Shown here in pieces: positions 1 through 4,885 of a stretch of 5,870 bases of DNA. Position 1 is the first letter of the stretch. Each line of letters begins with the position of its first letter. The stretch spans positions 1 through 5,870 of the forward strand of contig CANJOX010000215.1 of NCBI GenBank assembly GCA_947475795.1. The letters are read 5' to 3'. The stretch comes from Gemmatimonadota bacterium (GTDB lineage Bacteria > Gemmatimonadota > Gemmatimonadetes > Gemmatimonadales > Gemmatimonadaceae). The notes below the pieces were generated by a model. The model saw only the letters and a list, made by a program, of their open reading frames with translations, searched no databases and was not told the DNA's origin. Made by a program: the position numbers and the translations under genes.

Positions 1-1010
1 GGGCGGTGGCGTGGGGGGCGGCCGCGTGGGGGGCGGTGGCGGCGGTGCCGTCGCTGGCGGCGCAGTCACCCGAGGCCCCCGGCGTGCGACTCGACGCCGG
101 CCGCTTCACGGTGGTGGCCGTGGCCCGTGACAAGCGGCTCGCGCGCACGCTGCTCGCGGCGGCGCAGGCGAACGACAGCTTCCCCGGGCTGCCGCGCCCC
201 ACGGCGCGGGTGCTCATCGCCGTCGCGCCCGACGCGGCGCGATTCCGGCAGTGGGTGGGCCCGCACGCCCCGGAGTGGGGGGCGGCCATCGCGATCCCCG
301 ACGAGCAGCGGCTGGTGCTGCAGGGCTCCCGCGCCGGCAGCGCGGCCGGCGATCCGGTCGTGGTGCTCCGGCACGAACTGGCGCACCTCGCCCTGCACGA
401 GCGGCTCGGTCGGCTGCCGCCGCGCTGGTTCGACGAGGGGTACGCCAGCGTCACCGCCGGGGAATGGACGCGGGAGGACGCCTTCGCGACCTCGCTGACG
501 ATGGTGTGGCGCACGCTCCCGTCACTGGACCGGCTGGAGGATGGGTTCTTCGCGGGGGCGAGCGAGGCGGAGTGGAGCTACGCCATGGCGCACCGGGTCG
601 TGAGCGAACTGGAGGCCCTCGACCCGGTGCACGGGCTCGACAACTTCTTCGCCTATTGGAAGGCGACGGGGTCGATGGAGCGTGCGATCCGGCAGGCGTT
701 CGGGCTCACCGGCGAGCAGTTCGAGGCCCACTGGAAGACGCGCACGCGGCGGCGCTACGGCGCGCTCGCCCTCGCCACAAATGTGTCCGTCGTGTTCGGA
801 CTGTTCGGGGTCGCGCTCCTGCCGCTCTACATCGGCCGGCGGCGACGGGACCGTCGGCGGCTCGAGGCGATGCGCGCCGCCGATGCGGCGCAAGACGAGG
901 CCGCCCGACGGTCGGCGCTGCAGGCGCTGCTCGACGCCGGCGAGGTGACGACCGCCGGCGAGGTGACGACCGCCGGCGAGGTGACGACCGCCGGCGGCGA
1001 GGTCGGGTAG
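1..1010 (+). CDS. Secreted, membrane-anchored MA-type zinc metallopeptidase (5' end outside window)
   Basis: Residues are counted from the GTG at position 6. The protein carries HELAH at 123-127 inside LRHELAHLALHE, a zinc-binding HExxH helix. WFDEGYAS follows at 141-148, and its E144 is the expected third zinc ligand of gluzincins of the peptidase-MA type. The region SYAMAHRVVSEL (191-202) and the segment around 230-251 (FGLTGEQFEAHW, then basic residues) also resemble this family. One membrane helix lies at about 252-276, followed by the basic stop-transfer stretch RRRRDRRR. The topology is therefore a periplasmic protease domain, one C-terminal anchor and a cytoplasmic tail of about 57 residues. 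The tail ends in three AGEVTT repeats. The N-terminus (GAVAAVPSLAAQS) looks like the end of a signal peptide, but no positively charged n-region precedes it and the frame stays open to the window edge. The true start is thus probably upstream and position 6 an internal GTG. The substrate is unknown. The catalytic family is fairly certain; the role is not. Confidence 0.85.
   Translation, partial: AVAWGAAAWGAVAAVPSLAAQSPEAPGVRLDAGRFTVVAVARDKRLARTLLAAAQANDSFPGLPRPTARVLIAVAPDAARFRQWVGPHAPEWGAAIAIPDEQRLVLQGSRAGSAAGDPVVVLRHELAHLALHERLGRLPPRWFDEGYASVTAGEWTREDAFATSLTMVWRTLPSLDRLEDGFFAGASEAEWSYAMAHRVVSELEALDPVHGLDNFFAYWKATGSMERAIRQAFGLTGEQFEAHWKTRTRRRYGALALATNVSVVFGLFGVALLPLYIGRRRRDRRRLEAMRAADAAQDEAARRSALQALLDAGEVTTAGEVTTAGEVTTAGGEVG
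9..36 (+). repeat. G-rich 15-bp-period direct repeat in signal-peptide coding region
   Basis: The 13-mer GCGTGGGGGGCGG occurs at 9-21 and again at 24-36, a period of 15 bp. The 10-mer GGGCGGTGGC at 1-10 recurs at 31-40. In frame, the repeat encodes the two AWGA units of the signal-peptide hydrophobic region. The period is a multiple of three, so copy changes would keep the frame. Runs of G also give the strand some G-quadruplex potential. Confidence 0.6.
936..989 (+). repeat. Three-copy 18-bp tandem repeat encoding AGEVTT
   Basis: The 18-bp unit GCCGGCGAGGTGACGACC is present three times without any mismatch (936-953, 954-971, 972-989). A partial, slightly altered copy (GCCGGCGGCGAGGTC) runs on from 990 towards the stop codon. 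It encodes AGEVTT three times at the extreme C-terminus of the metallopeptidase, on the predicted cytoplasmic side. Perfect identity at the DNA level, including wobble bases, points to recent slippage expansion rather than selection on the protein. The unit length keeps the frame, so the locus could vary in copy number between strains. Confidence 0.9.
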
Positions 1011-1031
1011 CCCGGGGCGCCGGCGATGCCC

Positions 1032-1061
1032 TTGCCCGCGCCGGCCGTTCGTCGGTATCCT
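1032..1061 (+). promoter_or_regulatory. Sigma70-type promoter for the small membrane protein, likely leaderless
   Basis: A -35-like TTGCCC (1032-1037) and a -10 TATCCT (1056-1061, matching TAnnnT) are separated by 18 bp. The -10 box ends five bases before the ATG at 1067, so transcription would start at or next to the A of the start codon. No Shine-Dalgarno sequence precedes this ATG, which fits a leaderless transcript. The start site itself is inferred. Confidence 0.5.
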
Positions 1062-1066
1062 GCGCC

Positions 1067-1237
1067 ATGACTGCTAACGACACGCCCCGCTCCCGCGCTC
1101 TCCTGTATTGGGGGGCCGCCGCCGTTTCGCTGTTGGCCGGCTACGTGGACCTCGCCCGCGGCGGCGAGACCATCGCGCCGTTGCTGCTCGTGCTGGGCTA
1201 CGTGGTCCTCGTGCCGCTGGCCATCCTGAAGGGGTGA
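1067..1237 (+). CDS. Small two-helix membrane protein, 56 residues, function unknown
   Basis: This short frame starts at ATG 1067 and stops at TGA 1235-1237. It encodes a polar N-terminus (MTANDTPRSR), a first hydrophobic segment at about 11-28, a short charged loop (DLARGGE, 28-34) and a second hydrophobic segment at about 36-53, then ends LKG. Both termini would be on the same side of the membrane, probably the cytoplasm given the N-terminal arginines. I do not recognise a family. Support for a real gene is the clean two-helix pattern, a promoter at the right place for a leaderless mRNA, and the non-coding appearance of both flanks. It lies 56 nt after the metallopeptidase gene but appears to have its own promoter. 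A coincidental frame remains possible. Confidence 0.6.
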   Translation: MTANDTPRSRALLYWGAAAVSLLAGYVDLARGGETIAPLLLVLGYVVLVPLAILKG

Positions 1238-1261
1238 TCGCGGTCGGTGTCGCGGTCGGTG
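1238..1261 (+). repeat. 12-bp tandem duplication after the small membrane gene
   Basis: TCGCGGTCGGTG occurs at 1238-1249 and again, identical, at 1250-1261. A diverged third unit (GGTCGGTTGGTC) follows at 1262-1273. The array starts at the base after the TGA stop. The region from here to the tRNA (1238-1372) contains no gene that I can support. Confidence 0.8.
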
Positions 1262-1294
1262 GGTCGGTTGGTCCGCTGAACGTGACAATCCGGT

Positions 1295-1300
1295 TAAGAT
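1295..1300 (+). promoter_or_regulatory. Candidate -10 box for the tRNA-Val transcript
   Basis: TAAGAT lies about 70 bp before the tRNA and is the best -10-like hexamer in the intergenic stretch. The -35 is unclear: TTGGTC at 1268-1273 is 21 bp away, which is too far. GTGACA at 1282-1287 is a good -35 but would need a -10 near 1304-1310, where the bases fit poorly. A tRNA gene should have a promoter here, but its exact position is not settled. Confidence 0.25.
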
Positions 1301-1320
1301 GTCTGCATTCCGGGAACCGT

Positions 1321-1360
1321 ACCCCCCGGCTCCGGTAGTTTCTCAACGGAGCCACCGGGT
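1321..1360 (+). other. Stem-loop in the leader just before tRNA-Val
   Basis: GGCTCCG (1328-1334) pairs perfectly with CGGAGCC (1347-1353) around a 12-nt loop. An outer ACCC/GGGT stem (1321-1324 with 1357-1360) closes it across a 3x3 internal loop. There is no T-run after it, so it is not a typical terminator. It would sit in the 5' leader of the pre-tRNA, ending 12 nt before the mature 5' end, and may matter for processing. Confidence 0.45.
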
Positions 1361-1372
1361 GCGGCGTACATC

Positions 1373-1446
1373 GGGCGAATAGCTCAGTTGGTTAGAGCGC
1401 CTGCCTTACACGCAGGATGTCGGGGGTTCGAGTCCCTCTTCGCCCA
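1373..1446 (+). tRNA. tRNA-Val (anticodon TAC)
   Basis: This is a complete cloverleaf. The acceptor GGGCGAA (1373-1379) pairs with TTCGCCC (1439-1445), and the discriminator A is at 1446. The anticodon stem CCTGC/GCAGG (1400-1404, 1412-1416) encloses the loop CTTACAC with anticodon TAC at 1407-1409. The T-arm has the loop TTCGAGT (1427-1433) and a five-pair stem with one G-U. The D-arm has the usual AGCTCAGTTGGTTAGAGC. UAC reads GUA and, with U34 modification, other valine codons. The 3' CCA is not encoded (CTC follows the discriminator base), so a CCA-adding enzyme must finish it. The next gene begins 180 nt downstream on the same strand. Confidence 0.97.
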
Positions 1447-1542
1447 CTCGTCCGACCGCGCTGCCCGCTGCCAGTGGAATCGGTACCATCCGACTGCTTG
1501 CGACGTGCACGCGAACGCTTCAAGTTGCTGAGTTCCCCCAAG

Positions 1543-1573
1543 ACCCGAGTAGCTCGCGCACGGCTACTCGGGT
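1543..1573 (+). terminator. 11-bp perfect stem-loop between tRNA-Val and the TPR gene
   Basis: ACCCGAGTAGC (1543-1553) is perfectly complementary to GCTACTCGGGT (1563-1573), with a 9-nt loop. A weak T-rich tail (TTCCAGATTT) follows. A second short hairpin, CCGGC-TTCT-GCCGG, stands at 1583-1596. This could terminate the tRNA transcript, but the tail lacks a real U-run and I see no promoter between it and the TPR gene. It may instead be an attenuator or a leader structure of a tRNA-TPR read-through transcript. The rest of 1447-1626 shows no gene. Confidence 0.4.
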
Positions 1574-1613
1574 TCCAGATTTCCGGCTTCTGCCGGCCCA
1601 CGGCTCTCGGTGC

Positions 1614-1618
1614 GGAGG
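1614..1618 (+). promoter_or_regulatory. Shine-Dalgarno GGAGG fixing the TTG start of the TPR gene
   Basis: GGAGG is followed by an 8-nt spacer to TTG 1627. No ATG or GTG lies at a comparable distance in this frame. The TTG start also gives a complete signal peptide, so the two lines of evidence agree. Confidence 0.8.
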
Positions 1619-1626
1619 TTACGACT

Positions 1627-3333
1627 TTGACGTCACGGCATTTCCAGGCGCTCGCGGGACTCGCGCTCGCTCTCGGCGGTACCCTCGCGGTGCCCACGGT
1701 CGCGTCCGCGCAGTACAACCGGGTCCCTGACCCGAACGCGACGCGGGTCCTTGTCGCAGTGTTTCGCTCCGGCGAGAAGGGGCTGGGGGTGCAGGCTGCT
1801 GATGCCGTGCGCTCGCGGATGAACAGCGATTTCCCGTTCAAGCAGGTGTACGTCCTGCCGAAGACGGACATCAATGCCACCCTCGAAGCGTCCGGCTTCC
1901 CGATCACCGACGCGCTCGAAGCGCATGACCAGCGCGCGCTCGCGACGCTGCTGCGCGCGGACGAGTACGTCACCGGCACCGCGACCAAGACGGCCACTGG
2001 CGTCAAGGTCGAAGCCAATCTCGTGCTGGCCCGTGACAACGCGCTCGTGCAGCCGGTCGGCTCGTACGATGCCAAGAGCCTCGGGGAAGCCTCGTCGCTG
2101 ATCTCCAAGGAGCTCAAGGAAGCGCGCAAGCAGCTCGACGCCGAGAAGAAGTGCATCAACGCGGCCCGCTCGCAGAAGTACGACGAAGCGATCGCCGCGG
2201 CCAAGGAAGGCATCGTCGCCTATCCGAAGGCCACCTTGGCCCGCATCTGCTGGGCCAACGTGATGATCACGCAGAAGGCACCGGCCGAACAGCAGCTCGC
2301 GATCGCGAAGGAAATCGTCGCGATCGATCCGCGCAGCCGTCCGGGCCTCGCCATCCTCGCGTCGTCCTACCGCGCGCTCAAGCAGCAGGACTCCGCGGTC
2401 GTGACGCTCACGCGACTGCTCTCCACCGATCCGAAGAACCCGCGCCTCCAGAAGGAAGTCGTCGAGGAGCTGGCCAGCGTCGCCAATCCGCGTCTCGCCA
2501 AGCCCGTCGTCGACACGGCCGTGATGCTCAATCCGGGCGATCCGGATCTGCTCAAGCTCCGCTGGCGCATCCTGCTCGCGACGCGCGACTACAAGGAAGC
2601 GTTTGCGCAGGGCGAGGAGCTCGTGAAGCTCGACACCTCCTTCGCCGACACCGCCTACTTCTCGCTGTCTGCCTCCGGCCTTGCCGCCGACAGCCAGTAC
2701 CAGAAGGCCGCGGAAATGGCCGCCAAGGGGCTCGCCAAGTTCCCCAACGAGCCGGGGCTCACGTTCACGCAGATCGTGGCACTGCAGAAGGCCGGGCAGA
2801 ACCAGCAGGCGCTCGAGGCGCTCGACAAGGCCATCGCCGCCAAGATCCCGGTCGAGAACGGCAGCTACCTGCGCGTCTCGCTCCTCAAGGATCTGAACCG
2901 CTCGGCCGAGATCCTGCCGGCTGCGCGTGAGATGATCGCGGCGGGTGACACAACCACCGCGCTGCGGCAGATGGTCGTCGGCATCGCCAACGAGCAGCGC
3001 GTCGCCGCATCGAAGTCCAACAGCCCCGACGATTTCGCCACGGCGGTCGCGACGCTCAAGTACGCCGACAGTGTCACCACCGGCGCCGCGAAGGCGCAGG
3101 CGCAGTTCCTGCTCGGTGCCACGTACGTCGCCTTCGGACAGCTCAAGCTCTCCCAGGCGCAGACGCAGAAGGTGTGCGCGCCGGCCAAGGAAGCGAAGGA
3201 CATGTTCGTCGAAGCGCAGATCATGCTCCCCAAGGGTGGGGCCACGGCGGTCGACGCCATGCGCCAGCTCATGGGTGCCGTGATGCAGCTCGATCCGGCG
3301 GCCGACCAGATGATCAAGGCCTTCTGTAAGTAA
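1627..3333 (+). CDS. Exported tetratricopeptide (TPR) repeat protein, 568 residues
   Basis: The start is TTG 1627, chosen for its GGAGG and because it yields a standard signal peptide: TSRH, a hydrophobic core at about 6-22, and cleavage after ASA (26-28) before QY. The frame is open further upstream, into the tRNA, but that part is not coding. Residues about 38-165 look like an alpha/beta domain (TRVLVAVF near 39-46, VYVLP near 74-78), loosely similar to N-terminal domains of TolB or FlgO-type periplasmic proteins; this resemblance is weak. From about 175 to the end, helix pairs with TPR signatures follow, for example KYDEAIAAAKEGIVAYPKA (184-202), QLAIAKEIVAIDP (223-235), DYKEAFAQGEELVKLD (321-336) and QNQQALEALDKAIA (391-404). 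Four cysteines (176, 208, 519, 567) could form disulfides outside the cytoplasm. The probable role is a periplasmic or surface scaffold; partners are unknown. A strong terminator follows, so it is not co-transcribed with rsmH. Confidence 0.9.
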   Translation: MTSRHFQALAGLALALGGTLAVPTVASAQYNRVPDPNATRVLVAVFRSGEKGLGVQAADAVRSRMNSDFPFKQVYVLPKTDINATLEASGFPITDALEAHDQRALATLLRADEYVTGTATKTATGVKVEANLVLARDNALVQPVGSYDAKSLGEASSLISKELKEARKQLDAEKKCINAARSQKYDEAIAAAKEGIVAYPKATLARICWANVMITQKAPAEQQLAIAKEIVAIDPRSRPGLAILASSYRALKQQDSAVVTLTRLLSTDPKNPRLQKEVVEELASVANPRLAKPVVDTAVMLNPGDPDLLKLRWRILLATRDYKEAFAQGEELVKLDTSFADTAYFSLSASGLAADSQYQKAAEMAAKGLAKFPNEPGLTFTQIVALQKAGQNQQALEALDKAIAAKIPVENGSYLRVSLLKDLNRSAEILPAAREMIAAGDTTTALRQMVVGIANEQRVAASKSNSPDDFATAVATLKYADSVTTGAAKAQAQFLLGATYVAFGQLKLSQAQTQKVCAPAKEAKDMFVEAQIMLPKGGATAVDAMRQLMGAVMQLDPAADQMIKAFCK

Positions 3334-3352
3334 CCTCGCTCGTGCAGGACCC

Positions 3353-3391
3353 CGGGCCCGCCGTCGCGCCGACGGTGGGCCCGTTTGTTTT
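3353..3391 (+). terminator. Rho-independent terminator after the TPR gene
   Basis: A 14-bp stem pairs 3353-3366 (CGGGCCCGCCGTCG) with 3370-3383, with a single G-U pair (3360/3376) and a CGC loop. It is followed directly by TTTGTTTT (3384-3391). The stem begins 20 nt after the TAA stop. It cleanly separates the TPR unit from the division cluster. Confidence 0.93.
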
Positions 3392-3479
3392 CCCGCGGTC
3401 GGTGTGGCCCGGCAGGATGGCGGCATCACATCCGTGTGCCAGTACGGGTAATGCACATGCATGAACGCGTCATCGTCGC

Positions 3480-3509
3480 TTGACGGTGCACTCAGCACCG
3501 CACTAACAT
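3480..3509 (+). promoter_or_regulatory. Sigma70-type promoter of the rsmH-ftsL-ftsI cluster
   Basis: TTGACG (3480-3485) and TAACAT (3504-3509) are separated by 18 bp, and both are close to the consensus. Transcription would start near 3515-3516, giving a leader of about 24 nt before the rsmH GTG. It lies downstream of the terminator, exactly where a promoter for the cluster is needed. The remainder of 3392-3479 holds no gene that I can support. Confidence 0.7.
3484..3500 (+). promoter_or_regulatory. Inverted repeat in the rsmH promoter spacer (possible operator)
   Basis: CGGTGC (3484-3489) and GCACCG (3495-3500) are perfect inverted copies around ACTCA. The 17-bp element overlaps the last two bases of the -35 box and fills most of the spacer, ending 3 bp before the -10 box. 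A dimeric regulator bound here would touch RNA polymerase directly. No binding protein is identified. The arms are short and GC-rich, so chance is possible. Confidence 0.4.
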
Positions 3510-3539
3510 GACGCGCCCTAACGAGTCTTCAATCTGCGT

Positions 3540-4490
3540 GTGAGCCCGGTCCGTACTCTCCCATCGGCGCGCGTTGGCGCCTACCACGTCCCTGTGCTGC
3601 TGGCCGAGATCGAAGCGCTGCTCGCCGGCGCCGAGACGGTCCTCGACTGCACGTTGGGCGGCGGTGGGCACACGGCTGCCCTGCTCGAACGCGGGATGCG
3701 TGTCACTGGAATCGACCGCGATCCGCGCGCGCAGGCCGCCGCGCGTGAGCGGCTCGCGGACTTCGAGCGCACCGGCCAGTTCCGCGCGCTGCTTGGCAAC
3801 TATGCGGCCCTCGACACGGCTGGCCTCGAGCCCGACGACCGCTTCGACGGCATTCTGCTCGACCTCGGCGTCTCGTCGCACCAGTTCGACGACCTCGCGC
3901 GCGGCTTCACCTTCCGCGAGGGGGCGCCGCTCGACATGCGGATGGGGACCGACGCGGAGACCGACGCCGGCGAGCTGCTGAACACGATCGACGAAGTCGA
4001 TCTGTCGGCGCTGCTGCGCGCCTACGCCGACGAGCCGCGCGCCGCTCGCATGGCGCGCGAGATCGTGCGACGCCGCGATCGGCGGCCGTTTGTGACGGCC
4101 GACGATCTCGTGGACGCCATTCGTGCCGTGCTCGGCCCGCGCAGTGGTGCCCCCGACTTCGCGCGCATCTTTCAGGCCATCCGCATTGCCGTGAATGACG
4201 AACTGTCTGGACTCGAGCTCGCGCTGCCGTTGCTGCGCGATCGCCTGACGCCGGGCGGTGTGCTGGCGATCATCAGTTACCACTCCGGCGAAGACCGGCT
4301 GGTCAAGAATGCCTTCCGCGACTGGAGCACGGTGTGCATCTGCCCCCCGCGGCAGATGATCTGCACCTGTCGCGGCGTCCCGCTCGGGACGACGCTCACG
4401 AAGCGGCCGGTCAGCGCCACGGAGCACGAAATCCAGGCCAACACGCGCGCCCGGAGCGCCCGGTTACGCGCCTGGCGTTCCGCCGCGTGA
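3540..4490 (+). CDS. rsmH: 16S rRNA (cytosine(1402)-N(4))-methyltransferase RsmH
   Basis: RsmH (MraW) uses S-adenosylmethionine to methylate N4 of C1402 in the P-site region of 16S rRNA. The 316-residue length is typical. Visible family motifs are HVPVLL at 16-21, the SAM-binding DCTLGGGGHT at 36-45 with the acidic D60 after the second strand, DLGVSSHQFDDLARGF at 108-123, LDMRM at 131-135, FQAIRIAVNDEL at 211-222, PGG at 238-240, ISYHSGEDR at 245-253, a C-terminal cysteine set (266, 268, 275, 277), and NTRARSARLR at 301-310. The usual HSLEDR motif reads HSGEDR here. GTG 3540 is the only start possible, since an in-frame stop lies at 3519-3521; no Shine-Dalgarno sequence is visible. It heads a dcw operon, and its stop overlaps the ftsL start by one base. 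The function is certain at the family level. Confidence 0.97.
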   Translation: MSPVRTLPSARVGAYHVPVLLAEIEALLAGAETVLDCTLGGGGHTAALLERGMRVTGIDRDPRAQAAARERLADFERTGQFRALLGNYAALDTAGLEPDDRFDGILLDLGVSSHQFDDLARGFTFREGAPLDMRMGTDAETDAGELLNTIDEVDLSALLRAYADEPRAARMAREIVRRRDRRPFVTADDLVDAIRAVLGPRSGAPDFARIFQAIRIAVNDELSGLELALPLLRDRLTPGGVLAIISYHSGEDRLVKNAFRDWSTVCICPPRQMICTCRGVPLGTTLTKRPVSATEHEIQANTRARSARLRAWRSAA

Positions 4491-4885
4491 TGGCCACGAC
4501 GCCCACGAGGACCGCGAAGAGCAGTACGCGCGCCGCGCGGAAGTCGCCACGCGGTCCGCTCAAGGGGCGCGCATGGGTGGCGATCGGGTTGACGGCGTTC
4601 ATGCTCGTGGCTGCCATCGTCGTCTGGCGGCGCAGTGAAGGGGTGCGGACGGCGCGCGATATGCGCCGGCTCGCCGACACCCAGCGCGCGCTCGTGTCGG
4701 AGCGGCTCACCCTCGAGCGGGACATTCGGACGGCGTCGTCGCGTGGGCGCGTCATTGCCGAGGCCGAGCGGCGGTTGGGGTTGCACGTCGCCAGCGATGC
4801 GCAGACGCGGATCCTCTCCGACGCGATGCTCGGTGAGCCGGCGGGCCTCGATTCGGTTGCCGCCGATTCGGTATCGCATCCGTGA
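4490..4885 (+). CDS. ftsL: Cell division protein FtsL
   Basis: This is a 131-residue bitopic membrane protein. It has a basic cytoplasmic N-terminus (1-27, rich in Arg, Lys and Thr), one membrane helix at about 28-46, and a periplasmic coiled-coil stretch at about 50-95 with leucine/valine heptads. A segment AERRLGLHVA at 92-101 resembles the end of the FtsL domain. The tail 102-131 is less structured. FtsL sequences are poorly conserved, so the call rests on size, topology and position between rsmH and ftsI. With FtsB and FtsQ it recruits and activates FtsW-FtsI at the septum. ATG 4490 overlaps the rsmH stop by one base (TGATG); an in-frame GTG at 4487 is an alternative start. There is no Shine-Dalgarno sequence, so translation is probably coupled to rsmH. 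Confidence 0.88.
   Translation: MATTPTRTAKSSTRAARKSPRGPLKGRAWVAIGLTAFMLVAAIVVWRRSEGVRTARDMRRLADTQRALVSERLTLERDIRTASSRGRVIAEAERRLGLHVASDAQTRILSDAMLGEPAGLDSVAADSVSHP

Noticed and set aside
251..1066. Long + strand frame running through the metallopeptidase gene into the small membrane gene
   Set aside because: It is out of frame with the HELAH-containing protein and very Arg/Gly-rich. Only its last 56 residues, from ATG 1067, look like a real protein.
1313..1340. GGAACC as an ECF sigma factor -35 element before the tRNA
   Set aside because: The bases 16-17 bp downstream (GTAGTT) do not match a usual ECF -10, and the element would be split by the leader hairpin.
1417..1626. N-terminal extension of the TPR frame into the tRNA
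   Set aside because: The frame would begin inside the tRNA gene, the extension has no sensible composition, and the TTG at 1627 has both the ribosome binding site and the signal peptide.
1392..2213. 273-codon minus-strand frame across the tRNA and the TPR 5' region
   Set aside because: It runs antisense through a tRNA gene and a well-supported coding region, Ser/Ala/Arg-rich with no motifs.
3451..3462. ATGC-ACAT-GCAT inverted repeat upstream of the rsmH promoter
   Set aside because: The arms are only 4 bp, which is expected by chance.
1633..3498. 621-codon open frame on the minus strand
   Set aside because: It is antisense to the TPR gene, Arg/Gly/Asp-rich without domain features, and explained by GC-rich codon bias. 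The + strand frame has a signal peptide, TPR motifs, a Shine-Dalgarno and a terminator.
3492..4427. 311-codon open frame on the minus strand
   Set aside because: It is antisense to rsmH, whose motifs are unmistakable; the antisense product resembles no family.
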